NCBI GenBank assembly: GCA_021200775.1 | Contig: JAJQGB010000007.1 | Span: forward strand, 62,001-126,000 | Direction of reading: 5' to 3' | Source: Oscillospiraceae bacterium | Lineage (GTDB): Bacteria; Bacillota; Clostridia; Oscillospirales; Ruminococcaceae | DNA length: 64,000 bases | Part shown: piece after piece, positions 43,025 to 52,434 of the stretch | How the letters are laid out: every line of letters starts with the position of its first letter | Numbering within the stretch: position 1 is the first letter of the stretch | The notes under the pieces: generated by a model | The model's input: only the letters and a program-made list of their open reading frames with translations | What the model was told of the DNA's origin: nothing | Databases searched by the model: none | Made by a program: the position numbers and the translations under genes

Positions 43025-43923
43025 CTCTCGAAAATCTCCCCGGCGGAGTGCTTCTTATTGACAAGCCGTCGGGGTACACATCCTTTGACGTTATCGCCGT
43101 TCTTCGTGGACTCCTCCACGAAAAAAGGCTCGGTCACACCGGGACTTTAGACCCGATGGCGACAGGCGTTCTGCCGGTTCTTATCGGCAAGGCGACCGGC
43201 GCCAGCGACATACTTCCAATTGATGAAAAGTCATATCGAGCCGATTTTGTACTCGGCAAGTCCACCGACACCCAGGACATAACCGGGAAAGTGCTGTCTG
43301 AGACGGATAAGCCGATAACCGAAGCTGAGATTTTAGGGAAGCTCCCGCAGTTTCGGGGAGTGATTTCCCAGCTTCCGCCGATGTATTCGGCAGTGTCCGT
43401 GAATGGAAAAAGGCTTTATGAGCTTGCCCGGCAGGGAGTCAGCGTCGAACGGACGCCACGTGAGATTACTGTTTACAGTATCGAGCTTGAAAGATATGAC
43501 GAATCGGGAAGAACCGGAACGCTTCTTATCTCCTGCTCGAAGGGAACCTACATCCGCACTATTATCAGTGACCTGGGCGACTCGTTAGGCGTCGGAGGCT
43601 GTATGACAGCGCTTCGGAGAATCTCGGCGCACGGTTTCGGGATTGAAGAGTGTACTCCGCTCGAAGACTTGCGGGCAAGCGAGAATCCGCTTGAAATGGC
43701 GATTCCGAAGATTGTCCCCACCGACAAGCTTTTTGAGTGCTATCCGAAGCTGAATCTCTCGGAAGCCCAGACCCGGATGTACAAAAACGGCGTCAAGCTG
43801 GATGCAAAGAGGGTTCGGGGAGCCAAAGAAGACGGGATTTTCAGAATCTACGGAAACTCAGGGTTCTTAGGACTTTGCAGAGTCCAGAACGGCGAAATCA
43901 GAATAGTAAAGAATTTCTGGTGA
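43021..43923 (+). CDS. truB: tRNA pseudouridine(55) synthase TruB
   Basis: A 300-residue enzyme that makes pseudouridine 55 in the T loop of tRNAs. G-V-L-L-I-D-K-P-S-G-Y-T-S and the catalytic motif G-H-T-G-T-L-D-P-M-A-T-G-V-L with the nucleophilic Asp are near the N-terminus. S-C-S-K-G-T-Y-I-R-T follows around 180, and a PUA-like tail closes the protein. It starts with GTG in a GTGA overlap with the nrnA stop and ends in another GTGA overlap with ribF, a neat example of translational coupling. Confidence 0.96.
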   Translation: MTLENLPGGVLLIDKPSGYTSFDVIAVLRGLLHEKRLGHTGTLDPMATGVLPVLIGKATGASDILPIDEKSYRADFVLGKSTDTQDITGKVLSETDKPITEAEILGKLPQFRGVISQLPPMYSAVSVNGKRLYELARQGVSVERTPREITVYSIELERYDESGRTGTLLISCSKGTYIRTIISDLGDSLGVGGCMTALRRISAHGFGIEECTPLEDLRASENPLEMAIPKIVPTDKLFECYPKLNLSEAQTRMYKNGVKLDAKRVRGAKEDGIFRIYGNSGFLGLCRVQNGEIRIVKNFW

Positions 43924-44810
43924 TTAGTATTAGTGATACAAAAGTAAAAAAGGCTGTGCTTCTGGGGCTCTTCGACGGCGTCCACGTCGGTCATCAGTCG
44001 GCGCTTCGGGCGCTTCGTGAAACCGGAGCTGACGAAAAAATCGTCTACACCTTCCGTTCAAGCGAGGTCGACACCAAAGGTCACCGGAGCTTTGTCCTCA
44101 GCGACTCGGAAAAAGAAGAGAAGCTACTTGAATACGGTGCCGACAGGGTTTACTTTGCCGACTTCGCAACCGTCCGGGACACCAGTCCCGAGGATTTCGT
44201 CAGGTGTACTCTTAAAGAAGAGTTCGGCGCCGACATTGTTCTCTCGGGCGAGAATTTCCGGTTCGGGAAGAATGCGGCAGGCGATTCGGAGCTTCTTAAA
44301 TCGCTTTGTGAGTCATATGGCATGATGTCGAAAATCGTCGAACTTGTCCATATTGGCGGGGAGACGGTTTCTACAACCAGAATCCGGAGCCTGATTGAAC
44401 AGGGCGAAATGGCTGAGGCGAACGAGCTTTTAGGGTATAAATACTTCTTCGAGGGCAGAGTCATGCACGGGATGAGTCTCGGGCGTGAGATGGGGATAAG
44501 AACCGTCAATATTCCGGTGTCAGGGAAGAAAGTAGTCCCGAAGTTCGGCGTCTATTCGAGCGACGTGACGGTGATTCCGACAGGAGAAAAGTTCAAAGGC
44601 ATTTCAAACGTGGGAGTGAAGCCGACTGTCAGCGATTCGGGTGAAATCGGGCTTGAAACGCACATTTTAGGCGACGTCGGCGATTTATACCATGTGGATA
44701 TAAAAGTGGAGCTTAAAAGGTTCTACCGCCCGGAAAGGAAGTTTTCCGGGATAGAAGAACTCACGGCTACTATAAATAAAGACATAGACAAAAGAAGGGA
44801 GGAAGACTGA
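43920..44810 (+). CDS. ribF: Bifunctional riboflavin kinase/FAD synthetase
   Basis: A 296-residue enzyme that phosphorylates riboflavin and adenylates FMN. The N-terminal FAD synthetase domain has [12 protein letters not shown] and S-T-T-R-I-R. The C-terminal riboflavin kinase domain has V-x-H-G-x-x-L-G-R-x-x-G-x-x-T-V-N-I, then [12 protein letters not shown] and F-Y-R-P-E-R-K-F. The GTG at 43920 overlaps the truB stop; no independent ribosome site is evident, so expression likely depends on truB translation. The frame extends further upstream inside truB but without homology. Confidence 0.93.
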   Translation: MISISDTKVKKAVLLGLFDGVHVGHQSALRALRETGADEKIVYTFRSSEVDTKGHRSFVLSDSEKEEKLLEYGADRVYFADFATVRDTSPEDFVRCTLKEEFGADIVLSGENFRFGKNAAGDSELLKSLCESYGMMSKIVELVHIGGETVSTTRIRSLIEQGEMAEANELLGYKYFFEGRVMHGMSLGREMGIRTVNIPVSGKKVVPKFGVYSSDVTVIPTGEKFKGISNVGVKPTVSDSGEIGLETHILGDVGDLYHVDIKVELKRFYRPERKFSGIEELTATINKDIDKRREED

Positions 44811-44829
44811 TTATTCAGTCGACCGGAAA

Positions 44830-46281
44830 ATGAGTGAAGTAAGAACGAGGTTTGCACCATCACCTACCGGCTATATGCATATAGGAAATTTAAGAACCGC
44901 ACTTTACACCTATATCATAGCCAAGAAGTACGGAGGAAAGTTCATCCTTCGTATTGAAGATACCGACCAGGAAAGATATGTCGAGGGTGCTGTCGACACT
45001 ATTTATCGCACTCTCAAAGCAGTAGGACTCAACTGGGACGAAGGACCGGACGTCGGTGGCGACTATGGACCTTATGTACAGTCGGAGAGAATGGGCATTT
45101 TCAAGAAATATGCGCTGGAATTAGTGGAAAAGGGCGGAGCATACTATTGCTTCTGCGACAAGGACAGATTAACAGAGCTTAAAGCCGTTCAGGAAGCGGC
45201 AGGAATCAGCCCGATGTACGACAGGCACTGCCGCAATTTATCGAAAGAAGAAATCCAGGCAAAGCTTGATGCCGGAACACCCTATGTTATCCGTCAGAAG
45301 ATTCCGCTTGAAGGCACCACCACCTTCCACGACGAGCTCTTCGGCGACATCACCGTCGAAAATTCGACTCTTGACGACCAGATTCTTCTTAAAGCTGACG
45401 GTATGCCTACTTATAACTTTGCGAACGTCGTCGACGACCACCTGATGGGGATTACTCATGTTGTCCGTGGCAACGAATATCTCGCTTCCGCACCGAAGTA
45501 TAATCTTCTTTACGAGGCGTTCGGCTGGGAGGTTCCTAAGTACATCCACGTCGCACCGATTATGAAGGACAAGCACAACAAGCTTTCAAAGAGAAACGGC
45601 GACGCTTCGTTTGAGGATTTGGTTCAAAAAGGGTATCTCAGTGAAGCCATCATAAACTACATCGCACTCCTGGGCTGGGCTCCGAAGGGCGAAAGAGAAA
45701 TCTTCACGCTTCCGGAACTCATCGAAGAGTTTGAAATCGACGGGCTTTCAAAGTCCCCGGCTATCTTCGACCCGCTGAAATTAAGAGCCATCAACGGCGA
45801 ATATATCCGTGCACTTACTCCTGAGAAGTTTGCAGAATATGCTGAGCCGTATATAAGACAGGTTGTCAAGAAAGACGTTGACATCTCAAAGATTGCGGCA
45901 CTCTTACAGAACAGAACCGAAGTCTTTTCCGAAATTCCCGAGCAGGTTGACTTTATCGACGAGATGCCGGACTATGATTTGGCACTTTACGAGAACAAGA
46001 AGATGAAGACCAACCGTGAGACGGCTGTCGACGCTCTGACGAGAGCTTTGCCGGTTCTCGAAACCATCCCTGAGACTGATTGGAACTTCCAGAACATCCA
46101 CGACAGGCTTTTCGACCTCATCGCCGAAATGGGAGTCAAGAACGGATATGTTCTCTGGTCTCTTCGTGTCGCCATCAGCGGCAAGCAGTTCACACCGGGC
46201 GGAGCATTTGAGATTGCCGAAATCATCGGTAAGGATGAAACGATTGCAAGAATCAACCGTTCACTTGAAATGCTCGGATAG
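44830..46281 (+). CDS. gltX: Glutamyl-tRNA synthetase
   Basis: A 483-residue class I aminoacyl-tRNA synthetase. The HIGH motif appears as [15 protein letters not shown] near residue 10, and the KMSKS loop as K-L-S-K-R-N-G-D near 256. The C-terminal anticodon-binding helical domain follows. It lies 19 bp after ribF and may be read through from that operon. Ribosome site strength is modest. In Firmicutes lacking GlnRS the enzyme also charges tRNA-Gln; whether that holds here cannot be told from this window. Confidence 0.97.
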   Translation: MSEVRTRFAPSPTGYMHIGNLRTALYTYIIAKKYGGKFILRIEDTDQERYVEGAVDTIYRTLKAVGLNWDEGPDVGGDYGPYVQSERMGIFKKYALELVEKGGAYYCFCDKDRLTELKAVQEAAGISPMYDRHCRNLSKEEIQAKLDAGTPYVIRQKIPLEGTTTFHDELFGDITVENSTLDDQILLKADGMPTYNFANVVDDHLMGITHVVRGNEYLASAPKYNLLYEAFGWEVPKYIHVAPIMKDKHNKLSKRNGDASFEDLVQKGYLSEAIINYIALLGWAPKGEREIFTLPELIEEFEIDGLSKSPAIFDPLKLRAINGEYIRALTPEKFAEYAEPYIRQVVKKDVDISKIAALLQNRTEVFSEIPEQVDFIDEMPDYDLALYENKKMKTNRETAVDALTRALPVLETIPETDWNFQNIHDRLFDLIAEMGVKNGYVLWSLRVAISGKQFTPGGAFEIAEIIGKDETIARINRSLEMLG

Positions 46282-46377
46282 TGTTGCATTTCTTCAAAGA
46301 GTCACAGAGTGTACACAAATTTGATGTACAATGCATAAGACATATATCGGAATTTACCGGAAAGGACGTAATACCCG

Positions 46378-47376
46378 ATGATTGAGGTAAAAAACCTTTG
46401 TAAATCCTACGGCGACAAATTGGCGGTCGACAACATAAGCTTTGAAGCTCACAACGGTGAGATTCTGGGCTTTCTGGGACCGAACGGCGCAGGAAAATCC
46501 ACGACAATGAACATCCTGACGGGCTATCTCTCCTCCACAAGCGGAGAAGCGTATATAAACGGCAAGGAAATCTTGGAAGAGCCGCTTCTTGCAAAGAAGG
46601 AAATAGGATATCTCCCCGAGTTTCCTCCGCTGTATCTTGACATGACCGTCAAAGAGTACCTGAATTTCATGTACGAGCTGAAGGGTTGCAAGATTCCAAA
46701 GAACACCCACTTGCAGGAAATATGCGAGCTTGTCAAGATTGAGGAGGTCTATAACCGCCTCATCAAGAACCTTTCAAAGGGATATAAACAGCGTGTCGGC
46801 TTGGCTCAGGCACTTGTCGGCAACCCGAACGTCCTTATCCTTGACGAACCGACGGTAGGTCTTGACCCGAAGCAGATTATCGAGATAAGAACGCTTATTA
46901 AAAAGCTTGGAAAGAACCACACGGTAATTCTTTCATCGCATATTCTTTCGGAAGTCCAGGCGGTCTGCGACCGTATCGTCATCATCAACGGCGGCAAGAT
47001 TATCGCCGACGACACCGCAGACAATCTCTCGAACACCTTAACCGCCGACCACAAGCTGATTGCCCGAATCGACGGTCCCAGAGAAGAAGTAATAAAAGTT
47101 ATAAGCTCGATTCCGGGAGTCGTTTCCGTGTTAGCAGACATGCAGAGAGAAAAGGGCATCTGGGAATACAATATCGAAGCCGTCGAGGGAACGGATATAA
47201 GACGGGAGCTCAACAAGCGTCTTTCAGCTCGTAACTGGTACATCATGGGGCTTCGTCCTTCGGAGCTTACTCTTGAAGACATCTTCCTCAGACTTACGAT
47301 GGGCGAAAGCGTCGACGAGTTCATAAACCAGAAAGCAGAGTCGCTTGACAGTCACGGGGAGGCGAAAAAGGCATGA
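46378..47376 (+). CDS. ABC transporter ATPase, Gld/ABC-2 type
   Basis: A 332-residue ATPase with Walker A G-P-N-G-A-G-K-S-T near 39-47, signature L-S-K-G-Y-K-Q-R, Walker B L-I-L-D-E-P-T-V-G-L-D and the switch His in L-S-S-H-I-L. The C-terminal part resembles GldA/DrrA-like subunits. The following genes (permease, GldG-like, DUF4340) define a Gld-type ABC cluster, known in Bacteroidetes for gliding but in Clostridia without known cargo. The ATG follows GGAAAGG. It overlaps the permease gene by 4 bp. Confidence 0.93.
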   Translation: MIEVKNLCKSYGDKLAVDNISFEAHNGEILGFLGPNGAGKSTTMNILTGYLSSTSGEAYINGKEILEEPLLAKKEIGYLPEFPPLYLDMTVKEYLNFMYELKGCKIPKNTHLQEICELVKIEEVYNRLIKNLSKGYKQRVGLAQALVGNPNVLILDEPTVGLDPKQIIEIRTLIKKLGKNHTVILSSHILSEVQAVCDRIVIINGGKIIADDTADNLSNTLTADHKLIARIDGPREEVIKVISSIPGVVSVLADMQREKGIWEYNIEAVEGTDIRRELNKRLSARNWYIMGLRPSELTLEDIFLRLTMGESVDEFINQKAESLDSHGEAKKA

Positions 47377-48101
47377 AAGCAATATTCAAAAGAGAGCTGA
47401 GTTCATACTTCAATTCTCTTATAGGCTACATCTTCCTGACAGCCTTCTATGCCGCTTCGGGAGTACTGTTCAGTATTTCAGCGGTTTCTACAAGCTCGAC
47501 CGACGGGCTTCTCTATCTGACTTCGGATATGTCGACGATGTTCTCGCTTTTATTCTATGTCCTGATGGTTCTTATCCCGATTCTTACGATGAGAACAATC
47601 TCGGAGGACATGAAGAACAAGACCGACCAGTGCCTTCTTACGGCTCCAATCAGTCTCGGTTCATTGGTAGTCGGAAAGTACCTTGCGGCTTTGCTCGTGT
47701 ATGCTATGGGCGTTGCGGCGACATTCGTCTATGCTATAGTACTTAACTTCTTCGTTGAGGTTCAGTGGCTCGAAGTTATGGGAAATATCGTGGGACTTCT
47801 TCTCATCGGTGCGGCGTTCATCGCAATCTGCATGTTCGTCTCGTCCCTGACAGAGAATCAGGTTATCGCCGCTGTCGGCGGATTTGCGGCAATACTCGTT
47901 ATGTATCTCATCTCGTCGATTGCCTCGGTTATCAACGTAAACTGGATTTCAAACATCCTCTATGAGCTCTCGGTTGTTTCGAGATACACCTATTTCACCT
48001 ACGGATTATTCGACTTTTCAAACGTCCTCTTCTTTGTGAGCATGGTGGTCGTCTTCCTGTTCCTGACCGTCCGTGTTATTGAAAGACGCCGTTGGAGCTA
48101 A
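47373..48101 (+). CDS. ABC-2 type permease, GldF-like
   Basis: A 242-residue membrane protein with six hydrophobic segments, of the ABC-2 membrane family (GldF/NosY-like). It starts M-K-A-I-F-K-R-E-L-S-S-Y-F-N, typical of the group, and has the T-I-S-E-D-M-K-N-K-T-D-Q-C-L-L-T-A-P motif in the first cytoplasmic loop. Start overlaps the ATPase stop (ATGA). It forms the channel with the upstream ATPase. Confidence 0.92.
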   Translation: MKAIFKRELSSYFNSLIGYIFLTAFYAASGVLFSISAVSTSSTDGLLYLTSDMSTMFSLLFYVLMVLIPILTMRTISEDMKNKTDQCLLTAPISLGSLVVGKYLAALLVYAMGVAATFVYAIVLNFFVEVQWLEVMGNIVGLLLIGAAFIAICMFVSSLTENQVIAAVGGFAAILVMYLISSIASVINVNWISNILYELSVVSRYTYFTYGLFDFSNVLFFVSMVVVFLFLTVRVIERRRWS

Positions 48102-48115
48102 GGAGGGACTTTGAT

Positions 48116-49765
48116 ATGAAAGAAACAAAAAAGAAAAACGAAGTAGTGGAAACAGAAGCTACTGAGGAAAAGGCTGAAAAGAAATCGAAAAAGTCGGTTG
48201 CCGGAACATCAGTCAAGCCGAAGCGTGAAAGAAAGCCTCTTAACAAAAGAAAGCTGAAGCATGGTTCGTTCGCAACGGCTATGACAGTCCTGTTCGTTGC
48301 GGCGGTGGTGCTTGTAAACATAATCACGACAATGCTTTTTGACCGGTTCCCGATTACAATCGACCTTACCGGCGACAGCATCTACTCGGTTTCGGACGAG
48401 ACTATCGAATATATCGAGAATATCACTTCTCCGGTTGAGATTACCGTTATGGCGACTGAGGACGAATACCGCTCGATAAGCGACTATTCGGTTCAGTGCG
48501 CAGAGCTCCTCGACAAGTACACACAGTACAATTCCCTTATCACCGTAACCTATAAAGACCTGAACTCGAACCCCGATTTTGTTGCGAACTATTCGCAGGC
48601 ACTTGAAACGGGCGACATCATAATTGAGCTCGGAAACGGTGAGCACACAAGAGTCAAGGTGGTTTCCCTTTGCGACATCATCGAGGTTGTCGAGGACTAT
48701 GAGACCTATCTCAGCCAGTACGAGTCCTACTACGGCGCACTCTACACCCACCAGATGTTCTACTCCTACGGTCTTATAACCGGTTCAATCGCCGAGCAGG
48801 CTATTACGAGCGCCGTTATGACCGTAACCGACGCAAACCCGATAACCGTTGCAACCTTGACTTATCCGGGTGCCGACGAATCGGACGTATCGGGGCTTAC
48901 CGACCTTCTTGACAAGAACGGCTACATCGTAACCGAAATCAACATCCAGACGGAAGAAATCGACGAGGATGTTGACCTCATCATAATTCCGGCTCCGAAG
49001 ATTGACTATACCACCGCAGAAATCTCGAAGATTGAAACCTGGCTCTACAACAACGGCGAGCTCGAAAAGGATTTGCTCTATGTCGCTTCCGTTGAGCAGG
49101 CTGAAACTCCGAACCTTGACGCACTTCTCTATAAGTATGGCTTGACGGTTGAGTACAAAGTCATCTACGAGACGGATACGAACTACTATTCGGGATATCA
49201 GAACCGCACCTTCCAGTCGATGGTATCGGAAGACTACTCAGCCGATATCGCAAACCCGTATCTCTCGCTCTATGTTCCGGATTCACGTGCTGTTTCTACG
49301 AGATTTGACGACGGTGACGGCTACTACACCTGCCAGATTCTCGTTCAGACCTCTGAAAACGCAGTCTTAAAGGACATGTACGACACATCAGACGATTGGA
49401 CTACCGACGACGCCACCGAGCGTGGAAGCTTCTATTCGGTCGCAATGGGCGTCTATAAGGTTCTGAATCAGGACACCCATATTTCGGGCTACACTCACGT
49501 TATAGCTGTTGGCTCCGACCAGATGCTTCTTTCAACGCTCATGTCGAGCTCGCAGTTCAATAACGGCGACTTCTTCATAAGCCTTCTCAACGAAATTACC
49601 GAGAAGACGGAAGGCATTACAATCACTTCAAAGACCGTTCAGGCAAGCGGAGTAGTAGTTACGGAATCGGTTGAAAACGGACTTAACGTCGCATTTGCGG
49701 TGGTTATCCCTGTAATCACAATCATCATCGGCATTGTTGTATGGGTTAGAAGGAGACACAGATAA
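48116..49765 (+). CDS. GldG-like ABC-associated membrane protein
   Basis: A 549-residue protein with a Lys/Glu-rich cytoplasmic N-terminus (about 1-50), one membrane segment (about 58-78), a long extracytoplasmic part of the ABC_transp_aux/GldG type (F-D-L-T-x-D-x-x-Y-S-V-S-like motif at about 85-95), and a C-terminal membrane helix (about 520-543) followed by R-R-R-H-R. The layout equals GldG. The ATG at 48116 follows AAGGAGGG; the longer frame starts inside the permease gene. It overlaps the next gene by one base. Confidence 0.88.
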   Translation: MKETKKKNEVVETEATEEKAEKKSKKSVAGTSVKPKRERKPLNKRKLKHGSFATAMTVLFVAAVVLVNIITTMLFDRFPITIDLTGDSIYSVSDETIEYIENITSPVEITVMATEDEYRSISDYSVQCAELLDKYTQYNSLITVTYKDLNSNPDFVANYSQALETGDIIIELGNGEHTRVKVVSLCDIIEVVEDYETYLSQYESYYGALYTHQMFYSYGLITGSIAEQAITSAVMTVTDANPITVATLTYPGADESDVSGLTDLLDKNGYIVTEINIQTEEIDEDVDLIIIPAPKIDYTTAEISKIETWLYNNGELEKDLLYVASVEQAETPNLDALLYKYGLTVEYKVIYETDTNYYSGYQNRTFQSMVSEDYSADIANPYLSLYVPDSRAVSTRFDDGDGYYTCQILVQTSENAVLKDMYDTSDDWTTDDATERGSFYSVAMGVYKVLNQDTHISGYTHVIAVGSDQMLLSTLMSSSQFNNGDFFISLLNEITEKTEGITITSKTVQASGVVVTESVENGLNVAFAVVIPVITIIIGIVVWVRRRHR

Positions 49766-51252
49766 TGACCTCAAAGAAAAGAAGCCTTATAATCGTCGCT
49801 GTTTTTGTACTCTCCATGCTTATAGTTCTGGGAATACTCCTTCTGACACAGGTCGACGTCACTGTTTCCTCCGACGACGACACGGTCGACACGACGACAT
49901 ACATTTACAGCGGAAGCCGTGACGACATTGAGACTATGGTTATCTCGAACGAATACGGCGAGTACACCGTCACCCAGACCGACGGAACCTTCACAATAGA
50001 CGAGCTCGAAGGACTCAACCAGAACTCCACCACCCTTGCGGCGGCTGGAAACTGCATATCTTCAATCACTGCTCAGTCACTCGTTGAAGAGAACGCCGAA
50101 AATCTCGAAAAATACGGACTATCGGATGACGACCCGACCGCAAAAGTCACCGTTACTCTCACCGACGGCACCGTCTATACCGTTTACTACGGAATCGACT
50201 CTGCGGATTCGACAAGCTCGACTGTTTATGTAAGGCTCGGAGATTCTAATGACGTCTACACAGTCTTGTCGAACTCGTCAAGATACTTCTACTACGCAAA
50301 AGAGGACTTCATAAGCCTGATTATCCTCAGCGAGCTCTCATCAACCAGCACTTCTCCGACGATTGACTACATGACCGTCACGAGAAAGGATTTGGATTAC
50401 GACGTCACTTTTGAGGACGACACCAAGAACTATGCGACGGATGAAGTCTCGATGGCTTCCTCGCAGGTTATGACTTCGCCGGTTTACGCATATCTTGATA
50501 TCACCAACTCGAACGACGTTATCTATGGTATGTGGGGACTGACTGCTACCGATGCCGTCTGCCCGTTCCCGACCGATGAGGATTGGGAGTACTACGGACT
50601 TTCCGACCCGTACTGCACAGTTCTGATTGAGGCGGAGCTTCAGACATACCATCTGATTATCGGAAATGTTGCGTCCTACGTCACCGACGACTCGGGCAAC
50701 GACACCAGCGAGCCGGCTTACTACTACGGCTACTATGAAGGAATCGACTGTGTATTCACATTCTCGGTCGACGACCTTCCGTGGGTCACGTTCATGCCGA
50801 TTGACATCATGTCCAGCCTGATGACGTCGAACTACATCTACAGAATCGACTATATCAACATCGAATTCTATGAGGACGGCGAGATCACCGATTACTACTT
50901 CGACGTCACTGCCGATGAGGACGAGGATTATCTGGTCGCCACTTACAATAACGAGTTTGTCGACATCGATACTTTCAAAGTCCTCTATCAGTTCATTCTG
51001 AAATGTCCTATCGACGACTTGTGCTTAGAAGACCCGGCGGAAGATTCAGAACTCGTCTGCAAGATGGAGATTATCACCGAAACCGGCGGAGATGTCCTCG
51101 AATTTTACGACGACGGCAACAACCGAGTCACAATCAAGATGAACGGCACGACTTCGTTCAGCCAGCCGATAAGCTATATCCAGACGCTTAAGACGAATCT
51201 TGAGACGTTTATCAACGGCGGAACGAGTGATGATATTTTGATGGCGTGGTAA
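49765..51252 (+). CDS. DUF4340 extracytoplasmic protein of the ABC cluster
   Basis: A 495-residue protein with one N-terminal membrane segment (about 8-28), then a long acidic extracytoplasmic region with DUF4340-type repeats: an early I-S-N-E-Y-G-E-Y-T-V-T-Q, Y-G-L-S-D-D-D-P-T-A-K-V-T-V-T and, later, a second Y-Y-G-L-S-D-P-Y module. DUF4340 proteins accompany GldG-type transporters and are thought to be assembly or substrate-handling partners. The gene shares one base with the previous stop (TAATG). Confidence 0.88.
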   Translation: MTSKKRSLIIVAVFVLSMLIVLGILLLTQVDVTVSSDDDTVDTTTYIYSGSRDDIETMVISNEYGEYTVTQTDGTFTIDELEGLNQNSTTLAAAGNCISSITAQSLVEENAENLEKYGLSDDDPTAKVTVTLTDGTVYTVYYGIDSADSTSSTVYVRLGDSNDVYTVLSNSSRYFYYAKEDFISLIILSELSSTSTSPTIDYMTVTRKDLDYDVTFEDDTKNYATDEVSMASSQVMTSPVYAYLDITNSNDVIYGMWGLTATDAVCPFPTDEDWEYYGLSDPYCTVLIEAELQTYHLIIGNVASYVTDDSGNDTSEPAYYYGYYEGIDCVFTFSVDDLPWVTFMPIDIMSSLMTSNYIYRIDYINIEFYEDGEITDYYFDVTADEDEDYLVATYNNEFVDIDTFKVLYQFILKCPIDDLCLEDPAEDSELVCKMEIITETGGDVLEFYDDGNNRVTIKMNGTTSFSQPISYIQTLKTNLETFINGGTSDDILMAW

Positions 51253-51267
51253 GAAAGGATGAATATA

Positions 51268-51540
51268 ATGGCAGAACAATTCTTTGAATACAAGGGTATG
51301 CCTTTGGTTCGCAAGGGCAACGAGCTCTATTATGGTAGCATGGGGGACAAGGAAGTCGTCTATATGCAGATTGCGGCTTCCGAGAAGCAGGGCGACGTCG
51401 ATGTCGCCACGAAGGTTCGGGTTTACAGAATGTTGACCGACGAAAACGTCCCCGTCATGGAGCGCATAACCAAGACGACAGAGAAGAAGACCCTCTTTGA
51501 GGCAATCGACCTCGCACATGATTGGTTGGCGACGAGATAA
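51268..51540 (+). CDS. Small conserved-looking protein after DUF4340
   Basis: A 90-residue soluble protein I do not recognise. Predicted beta-rich start (F-F-E-Y-K-G-M-P-L-V-R-K-G-N-E-L-Y-Y-G) and a C-terminal helix (T-L-F-E-A-I-D-L-A-H-D-W-L). AGAAAGG is well placed for the ATG at 51268 and too near the ATG at 51259. It sits 15 bp after the DUF4340 gene and directly before a strong terminator, so it is probably the last gene of the Gld-like cluster and may assist it in the cytoplasm. Confidence 0.7.
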   Translation: MAEQFFEYKGMPLVRKGNELYYGSMGDKEVVYMQIAASEKQGDVDVATKVRVYRMLTDENVPVMERITKTTEKKTLFEAIDLAHDWLATR

Positions 51541-51541
51541 G

Positions 51542-51570
51542 AAAAAATCCCGCTTCGGCGGGGTTTTTTA
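51542..51570 (+). terminator. Intrinsic terminator of the Gld-like cluster
   Basis: An 11-bp stem (AAAAATCCCGC/GCGGGGTTTTT) with TTCG tetraloop and T-run. It is symmetrical and may also stop transcription from the minus-strand toxN gene. Confidence 0.92.
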
Positions 51571-51604
51571 ATGTACAATGAAGGTGTCGGCAATGCCGGA
51601 AGTT

Positions 51605-52165
51605 TTATCGGATGAACTTTTTGCAGGCTTCTTCGAGCTTTGAGAAGTTGCAATAGAACGGTCGTATTATGCCGGAATTCTTTTGGTCGGAGTAAATCCG
51701 GGAGACATTTGTAGCGATTTTATCCCTGATACTCAGGCAGAACCGGTATTCTTTTTCGAGAATTCCACGGTACACGGTGTCGGTGATTTCCGAGAAATTG
51801 ACCCGATGATAGAGCCCCGCCGGCACCGGAATCATCTTCTTCAAATCCAGGACGGCAATAATGTGCTTGACCTTCCCGTTACCGTCCGGCTTGCGCATAG
51901 CTTTCGGAGACAGATTGTCTTCATTCACGATTTCGTATATCAGAAAGTAGTCTCTGGAGGAGTTTCTCCAATTCAGGTGCTTTGGTTTACTCGAAGAAAA
52001 CGGGACGAAATATGTAAAATCGCCGATGCCGATGATTATCCCGAGAAAAGGTTTGGTTTCATAGCGGTTCGGCGAGTAAAACACCTCGCTGTCGACGTCG
52101 TGAAGGTATTTCAGGTATGGTACATCAACCGTATAGATGCCAATATCGTTGAATTCAATATCCAT
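51605..52165 (-). CDS. toxN: Type III toxin, ToxN/AbiQ family endoribonuclease
   Basis: A 186-residue protein matching the ToxN/AbiQ family (PF13958): Y-L-K-Y-L-H-D-V-D near 17-25, K-P-F-L-G-I at 38-43, the conserved F-V-P-F-S-S-S-K-P-K-H at 53-63 that holds the active-site Ser/Lys residues, A-V-L-D-L-K-K-M-I-P-V-P, and the late C-N-F-S-K-L-E-E. ToxN cleaves RNA, including its own antitoxin precursor, and blocks growth or phage replication when freed. Length is near the usual 165-190. The upstream tandem-repeat RNA and terminator give the canonical type III order. AAGAGG lies eight bases before the ATG. Confidence 0.92.
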   Translation of the reverse strand: MDIEFNDIGIYTVDVPYLKYLHDVDSEVFYSPNRYETKPFLGIIIGIGDFTYFVPFSSSKPKHLNWRNSSRDYFLIYEIVNEDNLSPKAMRKPDGNGKVKHIIAVLDLKKMIPVPAGLYHRVNFSEITDTVYRGILEKEYRFCLSIRDKIATNVSRIYSDQKNSGIIRPFYCNFSKLEEACKKFIR

Positions 52166-52180
52166 GGTAAACCTCTTACT

Positions 52181-52204
52181 AAAAGAGGAGGGTAAACCCT
52201 CCTC
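52181..52204 (-). terminator. Terminator between antitoxin repeats and toxN
   Basis: On the minus strand GAGGAGGG-TTTA-CCCTCCTC is followed by TTTT. In type III systems such a leaky terminator sets the excess of antitoxin RNA over toxin mRNA. Confidence 0.9.
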
Positions 52205-52350
52205 AGTTCTTTACAGTTCCGCACTTGGGATGTAGGCGGCGGAACGCCTTTCTGACAGGTCGCACTTTCTTGTCGGGCGGCGAAACGCCCTCTTTACAGT
52301 TCGCACTCGGGATATAGGCGGCGAAACGCCTTCTTTACGGACTTTCGTCC
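52205..52350 (-). ncRNA. toxI: ToxI-like antitoxin RNA: three ~41-nt tandem repeats
   Basis: On the minus strand, unit 1 is 52338-52298 (41 nt), unit 2 is 52297-52257 (41 nt) and unit 3 is 52256-52215 (42 nt). A 10-nt partial unit (GTAAAGAACT) abuts the terminator. Each unit has GTAAAGA (GTCAGAA in unit 3), a GGCG-TTY-CGCC hairpin, and a tail ending in AGTGCG(G)A(A/C)CT. The variable middle (about 8 nt) differs between units. The 5' end carries a GGAC-GAAA-GTCC tetraloop hairpin (52339-52350). The toxin is expected to cut the precursor into single repeats that inhibit it. Confidence 0.9.
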
Positions 52351-52356
52351 ACCTAT

Positions 52357-52385
52357 AGTATACACTATCCGAAAGAAAAAAGCAA
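52357..52385 (-). promoter_or_regulatory. Promoter of the toxI-toxN locus
   Basis: On the minus strand: TTGCTT (52380-52385), 17 bp, TATACT (52357-52362). Transcription begins just before the first hairpin. Confidence 0.85.
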
Positions 52386-52434
52386 CAGGATTTTTAAATT
52401 TTTCTCCATGCAAAAACTAGCAAAACAGGAAAGT

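Noticed and set aside
52205-52350. CRISPR array
   Set aside because: The three ~41-bp units are contiguous without spacers, imperfect, transcribed toward a toxN gene and followed by a terminator: an antitoxin RNA, not CRISPR.
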